Shown here: positions 19,690 to 28,140 of the stretch, piece after piece | How positions within the stretch are numbered: position 1 is the first letter of the stretch | Layout: the number at the start of each line of letters is the position of its first letter | NCBI RefSeq assembly: GCF_900109705.1 | Contig: NZ_FOAI01000002.1 | Coordinates: 310,001 to 374,000 of the forward strand | From: Roseivivax marinus | GTDB taxonomy: Bacteria; Pseudomonadota; Alphaproteobacteria; Rhodobacterales; Rhodobacteraceae | Length of the DNA: 64,000 bases | Reading direction: 5' to 3' | Program-made: the position numbers and the translations under genes | The notes under the pieces: generated by a model | The model's database searches: none | What the model was told of the DNA's origin: nothing | The model's input: the letters and a program-made list of their open reading frames with translations, nothing else

Positions 19690-19723
19690 AAAAACAGGGC
19701 ACGCACACGGGCGCGTGGTGCCC
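19690..19723 (-). terminator. Rho-independent terminator after dnaE2
   Basis: On the minus strand, a hairpin with outer arms GGGCAC/GTGCCC, an inner CAC/GTG pair and one bulge is followed by TGTTTTT. It lies between the dnaE2 stop and the asparagine-synthase-like gene, so those two are probably separate units. Confidence 0.65.
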
Positions 19724-19824
19724 ATACGTCATACGCGCCAAAGCGCTGGTTCACTCCCTCCGGCCTGCGGTGGTGGCTCGACCGGTCCGCCCTTCCTTCT
19801 TCTGCCACGCCTGCGCGCCGCGCC

Positions 19825-22800
19825 TCATCCCCGCCCCGACGCCGCGGCGATCGCGCGGCGGGCGGCGGCCTCCTGCCCCGGCTCGGGCGTCAGGATATGG
19901 CGCAGAAGCGCGACCGGATGGCGGCGCAGGGTCAGGCGCATGGCAACGAAATCCTCGACGATCTCCTCGCCCTCGGTCATTTCGGGCAGGTGGGCGGCAG
20001 GCTCCACGATGCCCTCCCCCTCCATGTCGCCCGAGAACAGCGGCAGCGGCTTCTCGGCGGCCAGCGCCCGCGCTTCCCACAGAGCCTCGCGGCGGGACAG
20101 GCCCAGGGGCGCGAAGACGTCGGCCTCGGCCAGCCGCGCCAGCACACCCGCGGCCAGCCCCGCCCGGCGCCACACGTCGCGCACCGAGCGGTAACCGTTG
20201 CCCCGCGCCGCCGAGAGCCAGGCCGCGTCCTCCTCGCGCACGCCTTTGATCTGGCGAAAGCCCAGCCGCACCGCCAGCCCGCCGCGGCCGTCGGGCTCCA
20301 TCACGTTGTCCCAGTAGCTGGCGTCGATGGCGACGGGCCGGATCTCGACCCCGTGCTCGCGCGCGTCGCGGACGATCTGCGCCGGCGCGTAGAAGCCCAT
20401 GGGCTGCGCGTTCAGCAGCGCGCAGGCGAAGATGCCGGGATGGTGGCACTTGATCCACGCGCTCGCGTAGACCAGCAGCGCGAAGGACGCCGCGTGGCTT
20501 TCGGGAAAGCCGTAGGAGCCGAAGCCCTCGATCTGGGAAAAGCAGCGCTCGGCGAAGTCGGCGTCGTAGCCGTTGCGAGCCATGCCGCGCAGGAACCGGG
20601 TACGGAACTCGCTCACGTTGCCGAGCTTCTTGAACGTGGCCAGCGCCCGGCGCAGGCGGTCGGCCTCGTCGGGGGTGAAGCCCGCGCCGATGATGGCGAT
20701 CTGCATCGCCTGCTCCTGGAACAGAGGCACGCCCAGCGTCTTGCCCAGCACCTGCCCCAGCGCGTCGGAGGGAAACGACACGTCCTCTTCGCCGTTGCGA
20801 CGGCGCAGGTAGGGGTGGACCATGTCGCCCTGGATCGGCCCCGGCCGGATGATCGCCACCTCGATCACCAGGTCGTAGAAGTTGCGCGGCCGCATCCGGG
20901 GCAGGAAGTTCATCTGCGCCCGGCTCTCGACCTGGAAGACGCCGATGGAATCCGCGCGGCACAGCATGTCGTAGACGCGGGGGTCCTCGGGCGGCAGCGT
21001 GGCCAGCGTGTGCTCCTGCCGGTGGTGCATCTTCAGCAGGTCGAAGGCCTTGCGGATGCAGGTCAGCATTCCAAGGCTCAGCACGTCGACCTTGAGGATG
21101 CCCAGCGCGTCGATGTCGTCCTTGTCCCAGCAGATGACCGTCCGGTCCTCCATCGCCGCGTTCTCGACCGGGACCAGTTCGTCGAGCCGCCCTTCGGTGA
21201 TGACGAAACCGCCGACATGCTGGCTGAGGTGCCGCGGAAAACCGACGATCTCGTGGATCAGATCCATGGTCAGGCGCAGGCGGCGGTCGGTCGGGTCGAG
21301 GCCGATCTCGCGCATGCGCTGCTCTTCCAGCCCGTTGGTCGAGAAGAATCCCCAGAGCTGCGAGGAAAGAGCGCCGATGGTGTCCTGGCTGAGGCCCATG
21401 GCGGCGCCGACCTCGCGGATGGCACGCTTGCCGCGGTAGTGGATGACCGTGGCGCAGAGGCCCGCGCGGTGGCGGCCGTAGCGCTCGTAGATGTGCTGGA
21501 TCACCTCCTCGCGGCGCTCGTGTTCGAAGTCGACGTCGATATCCGGCGGCTCGTCCCGGGCCTCGGAGACGAAGCGCTCGAAGACCATGGTACCGATCTC
21601 GGGGCTGACGCTGGTGACGCCCATGCAATAGCAGACCACCGAGTTCGCCGCCGATCCCCGCCCCTGGCACAGGATGCCGCGCTCGCGGGCGAAGGCGACG
21701 ATGTCGCGCACGGTCAGGAAGTAAGGCTCGTAGTTCAGCTTGGCGATCAGCTCCAGCTCGTGCTCGAGCAGGCGGACGACGTTGTCGGGGGCACCGCCGG
21801 GATAGCGCCATTCCAGACCCTCCCGCGCCAGCCGCGCCAGCCGGTCGCGCGGCCGCTCGCCCTCGGCGATCTCCGAGGGATACTCGTAGCGCAGCGAGGC
21901 GATGTCGAACCGGCAGCGCGCCGCGAGCCTCGCAGCACGATCGAGCGCGTCCGCGTGACGCCCCAGCAGGCGGCGCATCTCCCACGGCGCGCGCAGGCGC
22001 TGCTCGGCGTTGACCAGCGCCGCCCGGCCCAGCCGGTCCACGGTCACCCCGAGGCGGATCGCGGTCATCACGTCGGCCAGCCGGCGCCGGCGGGCGTGAT
22101 GCATGAGCGGCCGCGCGGTGGCGAGCGTCGGCAGGCCGAGTTCGGCCGCAATCTGCACGAGACGGTCGAAGCGGGCGGTGTCGGCCCCGTCGTAGCGCGG
22201 CGCGAGCGCAAGGTGCATCTGCCGCCCGAAGGCCTGCGCGAGGCGGCGGGCATGGCCGCGCCAGGCGGCCTCGGGGGCGGTGGCGTCCCCTCCCGCCCCG
22301 GCACCCTCGGTCGGGGCGGTCGTCCGCGGCGCAGGCAGCGCGGGCCGGGCCGGCGGTTCCGGCGGGGCGTGGAGGATCATCTCCAAACCCTCGGCGCCGC
22401 CGTCGAAAAGATCGTCGAGCCGCAGATCGCAGGCGCCCTTGCCGGTCCGCCGCCGTCCGGTGGTCAGCAGCCGGCACAGCCGCGCCCAGCCCGCCCGGGT
22501 CGCGGCCAGCGCTGTGATCTCCACCCCCTCGGCCAGTACCAGCCGTGCCGCGGGAATCAGCCGGGGGACGTTGCGGATGGCAAGGCCGGGCGCCGCGCAG
22601 CCCTCTGGTGCGGGCGGTCCGATGGGGCCGTCGCGCGCCTCGGCCTCGGTGCGCTCGCGCACCTGCCGGGCGATGGTCTTGAGCTGCACGTGCGCCCGCA
22701 CGATCCCCGCGACCGCGTTCTCGTCGGCCACGGCGATCGCGTCCAGCCCTTCGAGCGCGGCGCGCTCGGCGAACTCCTCGGGGTGGGAGGCGCCGGTGAG

Positions 22801-22839
22801 GAAGGTGAAGTTGGTGGTGATGCTGAGTTCTGCGGTCAT
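19825..22839 (-). CDS. dnaE2: Error-prone DNA polymerase III alpha subunit, shortened at the C-terminus
   Basis: Translesion C-family polymerase of the SOS mutasome. 1004 residues: N-terminal PHP domain from ITTNFTFLTGASHPEE, a Pro/Ala/Gly-rich stretch at about 159-192, palm motifs GRGSAANS (393-400) and PDIDVDF (432-438, catalytic Asp pair), FRHLSQH-like PRHLSQHVGGF, and IRPGPIQGDMVHPYL. It ends soon after RRHPVALLRHIL; in the family about 100-120 more residues with an OB-fold nucleic-acid domain normally follow. The ATG before TAELSITTNF matches the family start. A LexA box lies 48 bases upstream. imuA and imuB are not adjacent. Confidence 0.9.
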   Translation of the reverse strand: MTAELSITTNFTFLTGASHPEEFAERAALEGLDAIAVADENAVAGIVRAHVQLKTIARQVRERTEAEARDGPIGPPAPEGCAAPGLAIRNVPRLIPAARLVLAEGVEITALAATRAGWARLCRLLTTGRRRTGKGACDLRLDDLFDGGAEGLEMILHAPPEPPARPALPAPRTTAPTEGAGAGGDATAPEAAWRGHARRLAQAFGRQMHLALAPRYDGADTARFDRLVQIAAELGLPTLATARPLMHHARRRRLADVMTAIRLGVTVDRLGRAALVNAEQRLRAPWEMRRLLGRHADALDRAARLAARCRFDIASLRYEYPSEIAEGERPRDRLARLAREGLEWRYPGGAPDNVVRLLEHELELIAKLNYEPYFLTVRDIVAFARERGILCQGRGSAANSVVCYCMGVTSVSPEIGTMVFERFVSEARDEPPDIDVDFEHERREEVIQHIYERYGRHRAGLCATVIHYRGKRAIREVGAAMGLSQDTIGALSSQLWGFFSTNGLEEQRMREIGLDPTDRRLRLTMDLIHEIVGFPRHLSQHVGGFVITEGRLDELVPVENAAMEDRTVICWDKDDIDALGILKVDVLSLGMLTCIRKAFDLLKMHHRQEHTLATLPPEDPRVYDMLCRADSIGVFQVESRAQMNFLPRMRPRNFYDLVIEVAIIRPGPIQGDMVHPYLRRRNGEEDVSFPSDALGQVLGKTLGVPLFQEQAMQIAIIGAGFTPDEADRLRRALATFKKLGNVSEFRTRFLRGMARNGYDADFAERCFSQIEGFGSYGFPESHAASFALLVYASAWIKCHHPGIFACALLNAQPMGFYAPAQIVRDAREHGVEIRPVAIDASYWDNVMEPDGRGGLAVRLGFRQIKGVREEDAAWLSAARGNGYRSVRDVWRRAGLAAGVLARLAEADVFAPLGLSRREALWEARALAAEKPLPLFSGDMEGEGIVEPAAHLPEMTEGEEIVEDFVAMRLTLRRHPVALLRHILTPEPGQEAAARRAIAAASGRG

Positions 22840-22886
22840 CTGGTACGGCCGGAGGATCGAGTCGCGCGGGCGGGAGGGCCCAGTAT

Positions 22887-22901
22887 GTTCCACTTTCGTT
22901 C
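22887..22901. promoter_or_regulatory. LexA box (GTTC-N7-GTTC)
   Basis: GTTC, CACTTTC, GTTC: an exact match to the alphaproteobacterial SOS operator, in the divergent gap between dnaE2 and the glycosyltransferase-like gene. On the dnaE2 strand it abuts a possible -10 CATACT, so LexA bound here would block that promoter. Confidence 0.85.
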
Positions 22902-23065
22902 TCGTGTTGAGTCCCGATCTCGTGTGCCCGGCTCCGCTCCGGACGGACGCAACGTCACCCGCCCCCGGCCGCACCGGGGTTTGCACCTGCCCCCCGCCAC
23001 GCTAAACCGCCACCCAGCCAGCCGGGCCCAGCGTCACGGCCAGCCGGAGAACGAACGGAGACCGG

Positions 23066-23758
23066 ATGCAAGACACCAGCAGGCCGCCGCGGCGCGGCGT
23101 GATGTACGTGGCCTGGGGCACGGAGCACGTGAACGTGGCGCGCCGGTCCGCAGAGAGCGTGCGCCGCAGCAACCCCGGGCTCGCCACCGCGCTGTGGTGC
23201 CACCCCGGCGACGATACCGCGGGCTTCGACCTGAGCTTCACCATTCCCGACGGCCTGAAGCGGCCCAAGGTGAACCTGCTGGGCCAGACGCCGTTCGACG
23301 AGACGCTGTTTCTCGACAACGACACGCTGGTCCGCGAGAACATCGACTCGCTCTACGCCCTTCTCGGCCGCTTCGACATCTGTGGCGCGCAGGTGGCGCT
23401 GTGGCATCGCCCGCGGCACCACAAGCCGATCCGGCACGAGCTGCCCGACGCCTTCCCCGAGATCAACACCGGGGTCCTGCTCTACCGCCGCAGCCAGGCC
23501 GCGCTCGACTTCTTCGATGCCTGGGCGCTGCGCTTTGCCGAAGGCACTTACGGGATCGACCAGCCGTCGTTCCGGGAAGTGCTGTGGGAGGCCGACGACC
23601 TCGCCTTCCACACGCTGCCACCGCAGTTCAACAAGCGCGTCTTCGAGGCGTCCGAACTGGTGTGGTCGGACCAGCCGCGGGCCCGGATCCTGCACCTGGA
23701 GCTGCTCCGCCCGCAGAAGAACCCGGTGATGCGCTGGCTGTCCAACCGGGTGCGCTGA
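23066..23758 (+). CDS. Glycosyltransferase-like protein (GT-A fold, DxD motif)
   Basis: 230 residues with an N-terminal nucleotide-sugar binding pattern (MYVAWGTEHVNVARRSAESV), the metal/nucleotide motif ETLFLDNDTLV, and later EINTGVLLYRR and DQPSFREVLW, as in family GT8-like and related nucleotide-diphospho-sugar transferases. No signal peptide or membrane helix, so probably cytosolic. The ATG follows GGAG by 5 bases. Divergent from dnaE2 and sharing the gap with the LexA box, though nothing in the protein suggests a DNA-damage role. Sugar and acceptor unknown. Confidence 0.7.
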   Translation: MQDTSRPPRRGVMYVAWGTEHVNVARRSAESVRRSNPGLATALWCHPGDDTAGFDLSFTIPDGLKRPKVNLLGQTPFDETLFLDNDTLVRENIDSLYALLGRFDICGAQVALWHRPRHHKPIRHELPDAFPEINTGVLLYRRSQAALDFFDAWALRFAEGTYGIDQPSFREVLWEADDLAFHTLPPQFNKRVFEASELVWSDQPRARILHLELLRPQKNPVMRWLSNRVR

Positions 23759-23800
23759 GCGCCTCGCCGCCCGCCCGTTGCCGTTTCGCGACACCTGTCA

Positions 23801-23829
23801 TTGAGAAGTCACGCCGCCGGTGCTATATC
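23801..23829 (+). promoter_or_regulatory. Strong sigma-70-type promoter of rsfS-rlmH
   Basis: TTGAGA, a 17-base spacer and TATATC. It is the best promoter match in the window by eye and lies 60 bases before the leader reading frame at 23889. Confidence 0.65.
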
Positions 23830-23888
23830 TGGGGAACGGCCCGGGGCCGTTTTGCCCCTTGGCCGGTGGTGATCGGAAAAGGAGGACG

Positions 23889-23945
23889 ATGTCCTGTCAC
23901 TTTACGCTGACGCGGCACATGCCGCCGAAGAGGGCCGCCCGATGA
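23889..23945 (+). CDS. 18-codon leader reading frame overlapping rsfS
   Basis: ATG with a very good AAGGAGG 3 bases upstream opens an 18-residue peptide (MSCHFTLTRH...KRAAR) whose TGA overlaps the rsfS ATG as ATGA. It is out of frame with rsfS. The arrangement looks like translational coupling; no homology is recognised and the peptide itself may have no function. Confidence 0.4.
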   Translation: MSCHFTLTRHMPPKRAAR

Positions 23946-24313
23946 GCGGCATGGCCCAGGTGGATGCTTCGAGCGAGACGCAGCTCGCATCCGTTCTTGC
24001 CATTCTCGACGACATGAAGGCCGAAGAGGTCGTGGAGATCGATCTTCGCGGCAAGACCGCCATCGGCGACTACATGGTCGTCTGCTCGGGCCGGTCCTCG
24101 CGGCAGGTCATCGCCGTCGCCGAGAAGCTGGTGGAAGAACTCAAGGCACGCCACGGCGTCCTGCCCAAGACCGAGGGCAAGGAAACCGGCGACTGGGTCC
24201 TGATCGATACCGGGGACGTGATCGTGCACGTCTTCCGCCCGGAAGTGCGCGAGTTCTACCAGATCGAAAAGATGTGGATGCCGGTCGCGCCGTCGCGGAG
24301 CGCCGGACACTGA
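23942..24313 (+). CDS. rsfS: Ribosomal silencing factor RsfS
   Basis: Binds ribosomal protein L14 (uL14) and prevents subunit joining when nutrients fall. 123 residues with the family core: ILDDMKAEEVVEIDLRGK, DYMVVCSGRSSRQV, DWVLIDTGDVIVHVF, and REFYQIEKMW. GAGGG lies 7 bases before the chosen ATG. Followed by rlmH after 7 bases, the common pairing. Confidence 0.95.
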   Translation: MSGMAQVDASSETQLASVLAILDDMKAEEVVEIDLRGKTAIGDYMVVCSGRSSRQVIAVAEKLVEELKARHGVLPKTEGKETGDWVLIDTGDVIVHVFRPEVREFYQIEKMWMPVAPSRSAGH

Positions 24314-24320
24314 TCGATCG

Positions 24321-24788
24321 ATGAAGCTGCACGTCTGCGTGGTGGGCCGGTTGCGCGCCGGCCCCGAGCGCGATCTGATCGGCGACTACCTAGGCCGTTT
24401 CGACAAGACTGGCCGAGCACTCGGCCTGGGCCCCGTGCGGGTGACCGAGGTCGAGGACAAAAAGGGCGGCGGCCCGGCAGCCGAAGCGGCCCTGCTTCGC
24501 AAGGCGCTCGGCCCCGGCGCGATTTGCGTTCTGGACGAACGGGGCCGCACGATGACCTCTCCCGACTTTGCCGATGCCGTGGCCCGCTGGCGCGACCAGG
24601 GCTCGCCCGAGGCGCATTTCGTGATCGGAGGCGCCGACGGCCTCGACCCTGGGCTTCGGGCCGAGGCCGACATGGCGCTGAGCTTCGGCGCGATGGTGTG
24701 GCCACACATGCTGGCCCGCGTCATGCTGGCCGAGCAGCTTTACCGCGCGGCCTCGATCCTCGCGGGCAGCCCGTACCACCGCGCTTGA
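24321..24788 (+). CDS. rlmH: 23S rRNA (pseudouridine1915-N3)-methyltransferase
   Basis: SPOUT methyltransferase that modifies helix 69 of 23S rRNA using S-adenosylmethionine. 155 residues; VLDERGRTMTSPDFA, FVIGGADGLDPGLR (the knotted cofactor site) and the C-terminal WPHMLARVMLAEQLYRA are diagnostic, ending in SPYHRA. Second gene of the rsfS unit, converging with the stress protein gene. Confidence 0.95.
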   Translation: MKLHVCVVGRLRAGPERDLIGDYLGRFDKTGRALGLGPVRVTEVEDKKGGGPAAEAALLRKALGPGAICVLDERGRTMTSPDFADAVARWRDQGSPEAHFVIGGADGLDPGLRAEADMALSFGAMVWPHMLARVMLAEQLYRAASILAGSPYHRA

Positions 24789-24795
24789 GCGCGGA

Positions 24796-25215
24796 TCACC
24801 TCCCGCGCACCAGCATCACCGACGCATGGGAGTGGCGGGCGACTGCGCCTCCGTTCGACGACCAGAAGTGATCGGCGAAGTTCGGATCGTGCGAGGCCAT
24901 GATGACGAGGTCGGCGTCCAGTTCCTTCACCGCGTCGAGCAGGGCGTTGTCGAGATCGGCACGGCTGTCGTGCAACACCATAGCGTGCGCCTCCGCGTCG
25001 AAGCCGCCCTTCTCCGCCTGGGCCTTCGCGAACTCCGACAGCTTGGCCACGAACTCTTCGGGCGAATGCGCGACATCGCTCGGCTCGTTGTTCGTCGCCG
25101 AGACGAAGGTGACCTTGGCGCCGTAGTGCTTGGCCGCGTCCGCGGTGACCTTCAGCGCCCGGTCGAGCGTATCGACATGGTGCAGGTCGACGGGTGCCAT
25201 GATGTGCGTGAACAT
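24796..25215 (-). CDS. Universal stress protein (UspA family)
   Basis: 139 residues, single Usp domain starting MFTHIMAPVDLHHVDTLDRAL and ending RHSHASVMLVRGR. The ATP-binding type carries G-2x-G-9x-G-S/T near the C-terminus; here the segment reads ASHDPNFADHFWSSNGGAVARHS and that spacing is not met, so this may be a non-nucleotide-binding Usp. Strong AAGGAGG 8 bases before the ATG. Single gene. Confidence 0.85.
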   Translation of the reverse strand: MFTHIMAPVDLHHVDTLDRALKVTADAAKHYGAKVTFVSATNNEPSDVAHSPEEFVAKLSEFAKAQAEKGGFDAEAHAMVLHDSRADLDNALLDAVKELDADLVIMASHDPNFADHFWSSNGGAVARHSHASVMLVRGR

Positions 25216-25367
25216 GTCTGCGTCCTCCTTGGCTCCGGTGAGTCCGGTCGGGAGGTCGGGGCTCTCAGATCGCCCTGCGCCCGGCCCGAACATCGGGGGC
25301 GCGCGACCGGCGCCGGGCGCCCCTGTCATCAGACTAACACGGACGCCCCGGAGCCAAGTTCCGTTTT

Positions 25368-25970
25368 TTACGCGAAGAAGTCCCCGGGCGCTTTCGTCCC
25401 CGGAAGCGTCCGCATCCGGTCCCGCCATGCGTCCATCGCGGCGCTCGGCCGCTCGCCCGCGGCCTCGATCCACTGGGCATAGCCCCACACGGCGCAGTCT
25501 CCGATGCCCGGCGCCGCGCCATGCAGGAACGGCGAGCCTCCGAGCAGACGGTCGAAGTTCGCGGCATCGGTGGCGTATCGACCGCGCAGCCACTCGACCG
25601 CGCCCTTGGGGAAGCCCTCGCCGTTCACCCGCCGCGCCTCCTTGAGCTGTGGCAGGCACATGCCAAGGCGGTTGGCCTCCCATAGAATGATCTCGCGCCC
25701 GCGTTTCAGCCCTTCGGCGCTGTCGCCGCCGAGCACGCCGAAGCGCGTTGCGATCTCGATGAGGATGGCGCCTGACTGGGTAAAAGCCGCGCCGTCGATC
25801 ACCAGGCACGGCACTTCTGCCAAAGGCGAGACGGCAAGGAAATCGGCGGGCCGCGTCTCGGGCGCGGCCCAGATGTCGATGACGGCGGTCTCGTGCTCGA
25901 TGCCGGCCAGCGACAGGGCCAGCGCAACCTTGCACGCGTGGCCCGAATCGCGATGACCGTAGAGCTTCAC
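25368..25970 (-). CDS. Glutathione S-transferase family protein
   Basis: 200 residues. N-terminal thioredoxin fold beginning MKLYGHRDSGHACKVALAL with SGHAC at the usual active-site turn, VPCLVIDG (cis-Pro) and QSGAILIEIA (glutamyl-binding). C-terminal helices include FLHGAAPGIGDCAVWGYAQW. It begins one base after the aminotransferase stop, so it is the last gene of an sseA-aminotransferase-GST unit. Substrate unknown. Confidence 0.82.
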   Translation of the reverse strand: MKLYGHRDSGHACKVALALSLAGIEHETAVIDIWAAPETRPADFLAVSPLAEVPCLVIDGAAFTQSGAILIEIATRFGVLGGDSAEGLKRGREIILWEANRLGMCLPQLKEARRVNGEGFPKGAVEWLRGRYATDAANFDRLLGGSPFLHGAAPGIGDCAVWGYAQWIEAAGERPSAAMDAWRDRMRTLPGTKAPGDFFA

Positions 25971-25971
25971 G

Positions 25972-27156
25972 TCAGATGCCGACGTCGATGATGGCCTCGG
26001 CGAGCTTCGGCACGGTGTCGCGGTTGAGACCCGCGATGTTCATGCGGCTGTCGCCGACCATGTAGATGCCGTGCTTCTCGCGCAGGGCTTCGACCTTGTC
26101 CGGCCCCACGCCGAGGCGCGAGAACATGCCGCGGTGCTGGGCGAGGAAGCCGAAGCGGTCCGAGCCCGAGCGCTCGCGCAGCTCGTCGGTCAGCAGCCGG
26201 CGCAGTTCGAGCATTCCGGTGCGAACGTCCTCGAGCTCGGACATCCAGTCCGCGCGCAGGCCCTCGTCGCCGAGGACCATCAGCACCAGCCGGGCGCCGT
26301 GATCCGGCGGGAACGAGTAGTTCTGCCGGTTGAGATAGGCCAGCGTGCCCTGCGTCACCTTCTTCTTCGAGGTGTCGTTGCTGACCGCCATCAGGATGCC
26401 GGTCCGTTCGCGGTAGATGCCGAAGTTCTTCGAGCACGACGCCGCGATCAGCGTCTCCGGGCAGGCCGCCGCGACTTCGCGGGTGGGGCCCGCGTCTTCG
26501 TCAAGACCGTCGCCAAACCCCTGGTAGGCGAGGTCGATCATCGGAGTCGCGCCGGTGGACTTGATGATCTCGATCAGCTGGTGCCACTGGCCCTGCGTCA
26601 GGTTCGCCCCGGTCGGGTTGTGGCAGCATCCGTGCAGCAGGATGACGTCGCCCGACCGCGCCTGGCTGAGATCGGCGATCATGCCCTCGTAGTCCACGCC
26701 GCCGGTCTCGCTGTCGAAGTAGCGGTAGGGAATCGCGGGAATGCCCATGTGCTTGAGGATTGACAGGTGGTTCGGCCAGGTCGGGTCCGAGACGTGAACG
26801 CGCACTTCGGGGTTCGCCAGGCGCACCATGTCGAAGGCCTGCCGCACCGCGCCGGTGCCACCGGGCGTGGCGACGGCCGACACGGCGTCGGCCTCGACCG
26901 CGTCGGCCAGCACCAGCCGAGACATCCGCTCGGCGAAGAGCGGATCACCGGCGAGACCGGTATAGGCCTTGGTGGTTTCCTCTTCCCAGAGGCGCTTCTC
27001 GGCGTCCTTGATCGCGCGCATGATCGGCGTGTTGCCGTTGGCGTCCTTGTAGACGCCGACGCCGAGGTCGATCTTGTCCTCGCGCGGGTCCTCGCGGAAC
27101 GCCTGCATGAGGGCGAGGATCTTGTCGGCGGGCTGCTCTTGGAGCTGTTCGAACAT
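25972..27156 (-). CDS. tyrB: Aromatic/aspartate aminotransferase (class I, PLP)
   Basis: 394 residues, beginning MFEQLQEQPADKILALM and showing the AspC/TyrB subfamily segments: DLGVGVYKDANGNTP, LLHGCCHNPTG, DLAYQGFGDG and the Schiff-base Lys in ASCSKNFGIYRERTG. It moves amino groups between aspartate or aromatic amino acids and 2-oxoacids in the cytosol; the precise preference cannot be told from sequence. Start chosen for the GGAG 10 bases upstream and the family N-terminus. Lies 23 bases after sseA. Confidence 0.9.
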   Translation of the reverse strand: MFEQLQEQPADKILALMQAFREDPREDKIDLGVGVYKDANGNTPIMRAIKDAEKRLWEEETTKAYTGLAGDPLFAERMSRLVLADAVEADAVSAVATPGGTGAVRQAFDMVRLANPEVRVHVSDPTWPNHLSILKHMGIPAIPYRYFDSETGGVDYEGMIADLSQARSGDVILLHGCCHNPTGANLTQGQWHQLIEIIKSTGATPMIDLAYQGFGDGLDEDAGPTREVAAACPETLIAASCSKNFGIYRERTGILMAVSNDTSKKKVTQGTLAYLNRQNYSFPPDHGARLVLMVLGDEGLRADWMSELEDVRTGMLELRRLLTDELRERSGSDRFGFLAQHRGMFSRLGVGPDKVEALREKHGIYMVGDSRMNIAGLNRDTVPKLAEAIIDVGI

Positions 27157-27179
27157 GAGAGTGTCTCCGGGGTGTCGGG

Positions 27180-28037
27180 TCACGTGTCGCCGGTCGCGAC
27201 GGGGACGGTGGGGGACGCGCCCCATTCCGACCAGGACCCGTCGTAGAGCGAATGATCGGTCTTGCCGATCCGTTCCAGCGCAAGGCTCAGGATAGCGGCT
27301 GTCACGCCGGATCCACAGGTGGTGATCGCGGGCTTCGACAGATCAGCGCCCGCCGCCTCGAACACCGCGCGCAGTTCGTCCGGCGTCTTCAGGGTGCCGT
27401 CCTCGTTCAGAAGCGTGGCGTAGTGGACATTGCGCGAACCGGGAATGTGACCGGCGCGCATCCCCGAGCGCGGCTCGGGCTCCTCGCCGCGGAAGCGGCC
27501 GGGCGACCGGGCGTCGAGGATCTCGTGATCGCCGAGCTTGGAGGCCGAGGACACCTGCGTGACGTCCTTCACCAACTGCGCGCGGCGGCGCACGGTCATG
27601 TGCCGGTCGCGGACGATCGGCTCCATGTCCTCGAGCGGGCGATCCTCGGCGCGCCACTTGGGCAGGCCGCCGTCGAGCACGGCGATGTCGTCGTGGCCCA
27701 TCAGCTTGAACAGCCACCAGATGCGCGCGGCCGAGAACATGCCGGCGCCGTCGTAGACCACGACCTGGTGGCCGTCGCCCACGCCCATCGCGCGCATCCG
27801 GCTCATGAACTTCTCGACCGGGGGCGCCATGTGCGGCAGGTCGGAGCGCGCGTCGCTCAGATCGTCGATGTCGACGAACCGTGCCCCCGGAATGTGCGCC
27901 TCGGTATATTCGGCGCGCCCGTTCCGCCCGGCATCGGGCAGGTACCAGCTGGCATCGAGAACCCGCAGGTCCGGGTCCTTCAGGTGCCGTCCGAGCCAGT
28001 CGGTCGACACGAGCGTCTTGGGATCGTCCTCGGCCAT
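27180..28037 (-). CDS. sseA: 3-mercaptopyruvate sulfurtransferase
   Basis: 285 residues made of two rhodanese domains. The second carries the active loop CGSGVTA, characteristic of mercaptopyruvate rather than thiosulfate sulfurtransferases; the first has the inactive partner loop. Closing motif YDGSWSEWG. The enzyme moves sulfur from 3-mercaptopyruvate to a thiol acceptor. Its substrate is made by transamination of cysteine, and the next gene encodes an aspartate/aromatic aminotransferase of the kind able to do this, so the operon is chemically coherent. Confidence 0.92.
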   Translation of the reverse strand: MAEDDPKTLVSTDWLGRHLKDPDLRVLDASWYLPDAGRNGRAEYTEAHIPGARFVDIDDLSDARSDLPHMAPPVEKFMSRMRAMGVGDGHQVVVYDGAGMFSAARIWWLFKLMGHDDIAVLDGGLPKWRAEDRPLEDMEPIVRDRHMTVRRRAQLVKDVTQVSSASKLGDHEILDARSPGRFRGEEPEPRSGMRAGHIPGSRNVHYATLLNEDGTLKTPDELRAVFEAAGADLSKPAITTCGSGVTAAILSLALERIGKTDHSLYDGSWSEWGASPTVPVATGDT

Positions 28038-28140
28038 AGCCCCCTCCTTCGCGCAAGCGCAGGTCTTTTGCGTGATTAGAGGGCGCCCGGTGCGAGGGCA
28101 AGACCGTGCATGGGCCCGCCCCCTGCCCGTAGCGCGGCCA

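Noticed and set aside
19676-19824. Possible frameshifted remainder of dnaE2
   Set aside because: None of the frames here shows the OB-fold sequence expected; a terminator hairpin occupies part of it, so the gene ends as annotated.
19579-23910. Plus-strand frame of about 1440 codons across dnaE2
   Set aside because: Antisense shadow of dnaE2 and neighbours, with no plausible domain.
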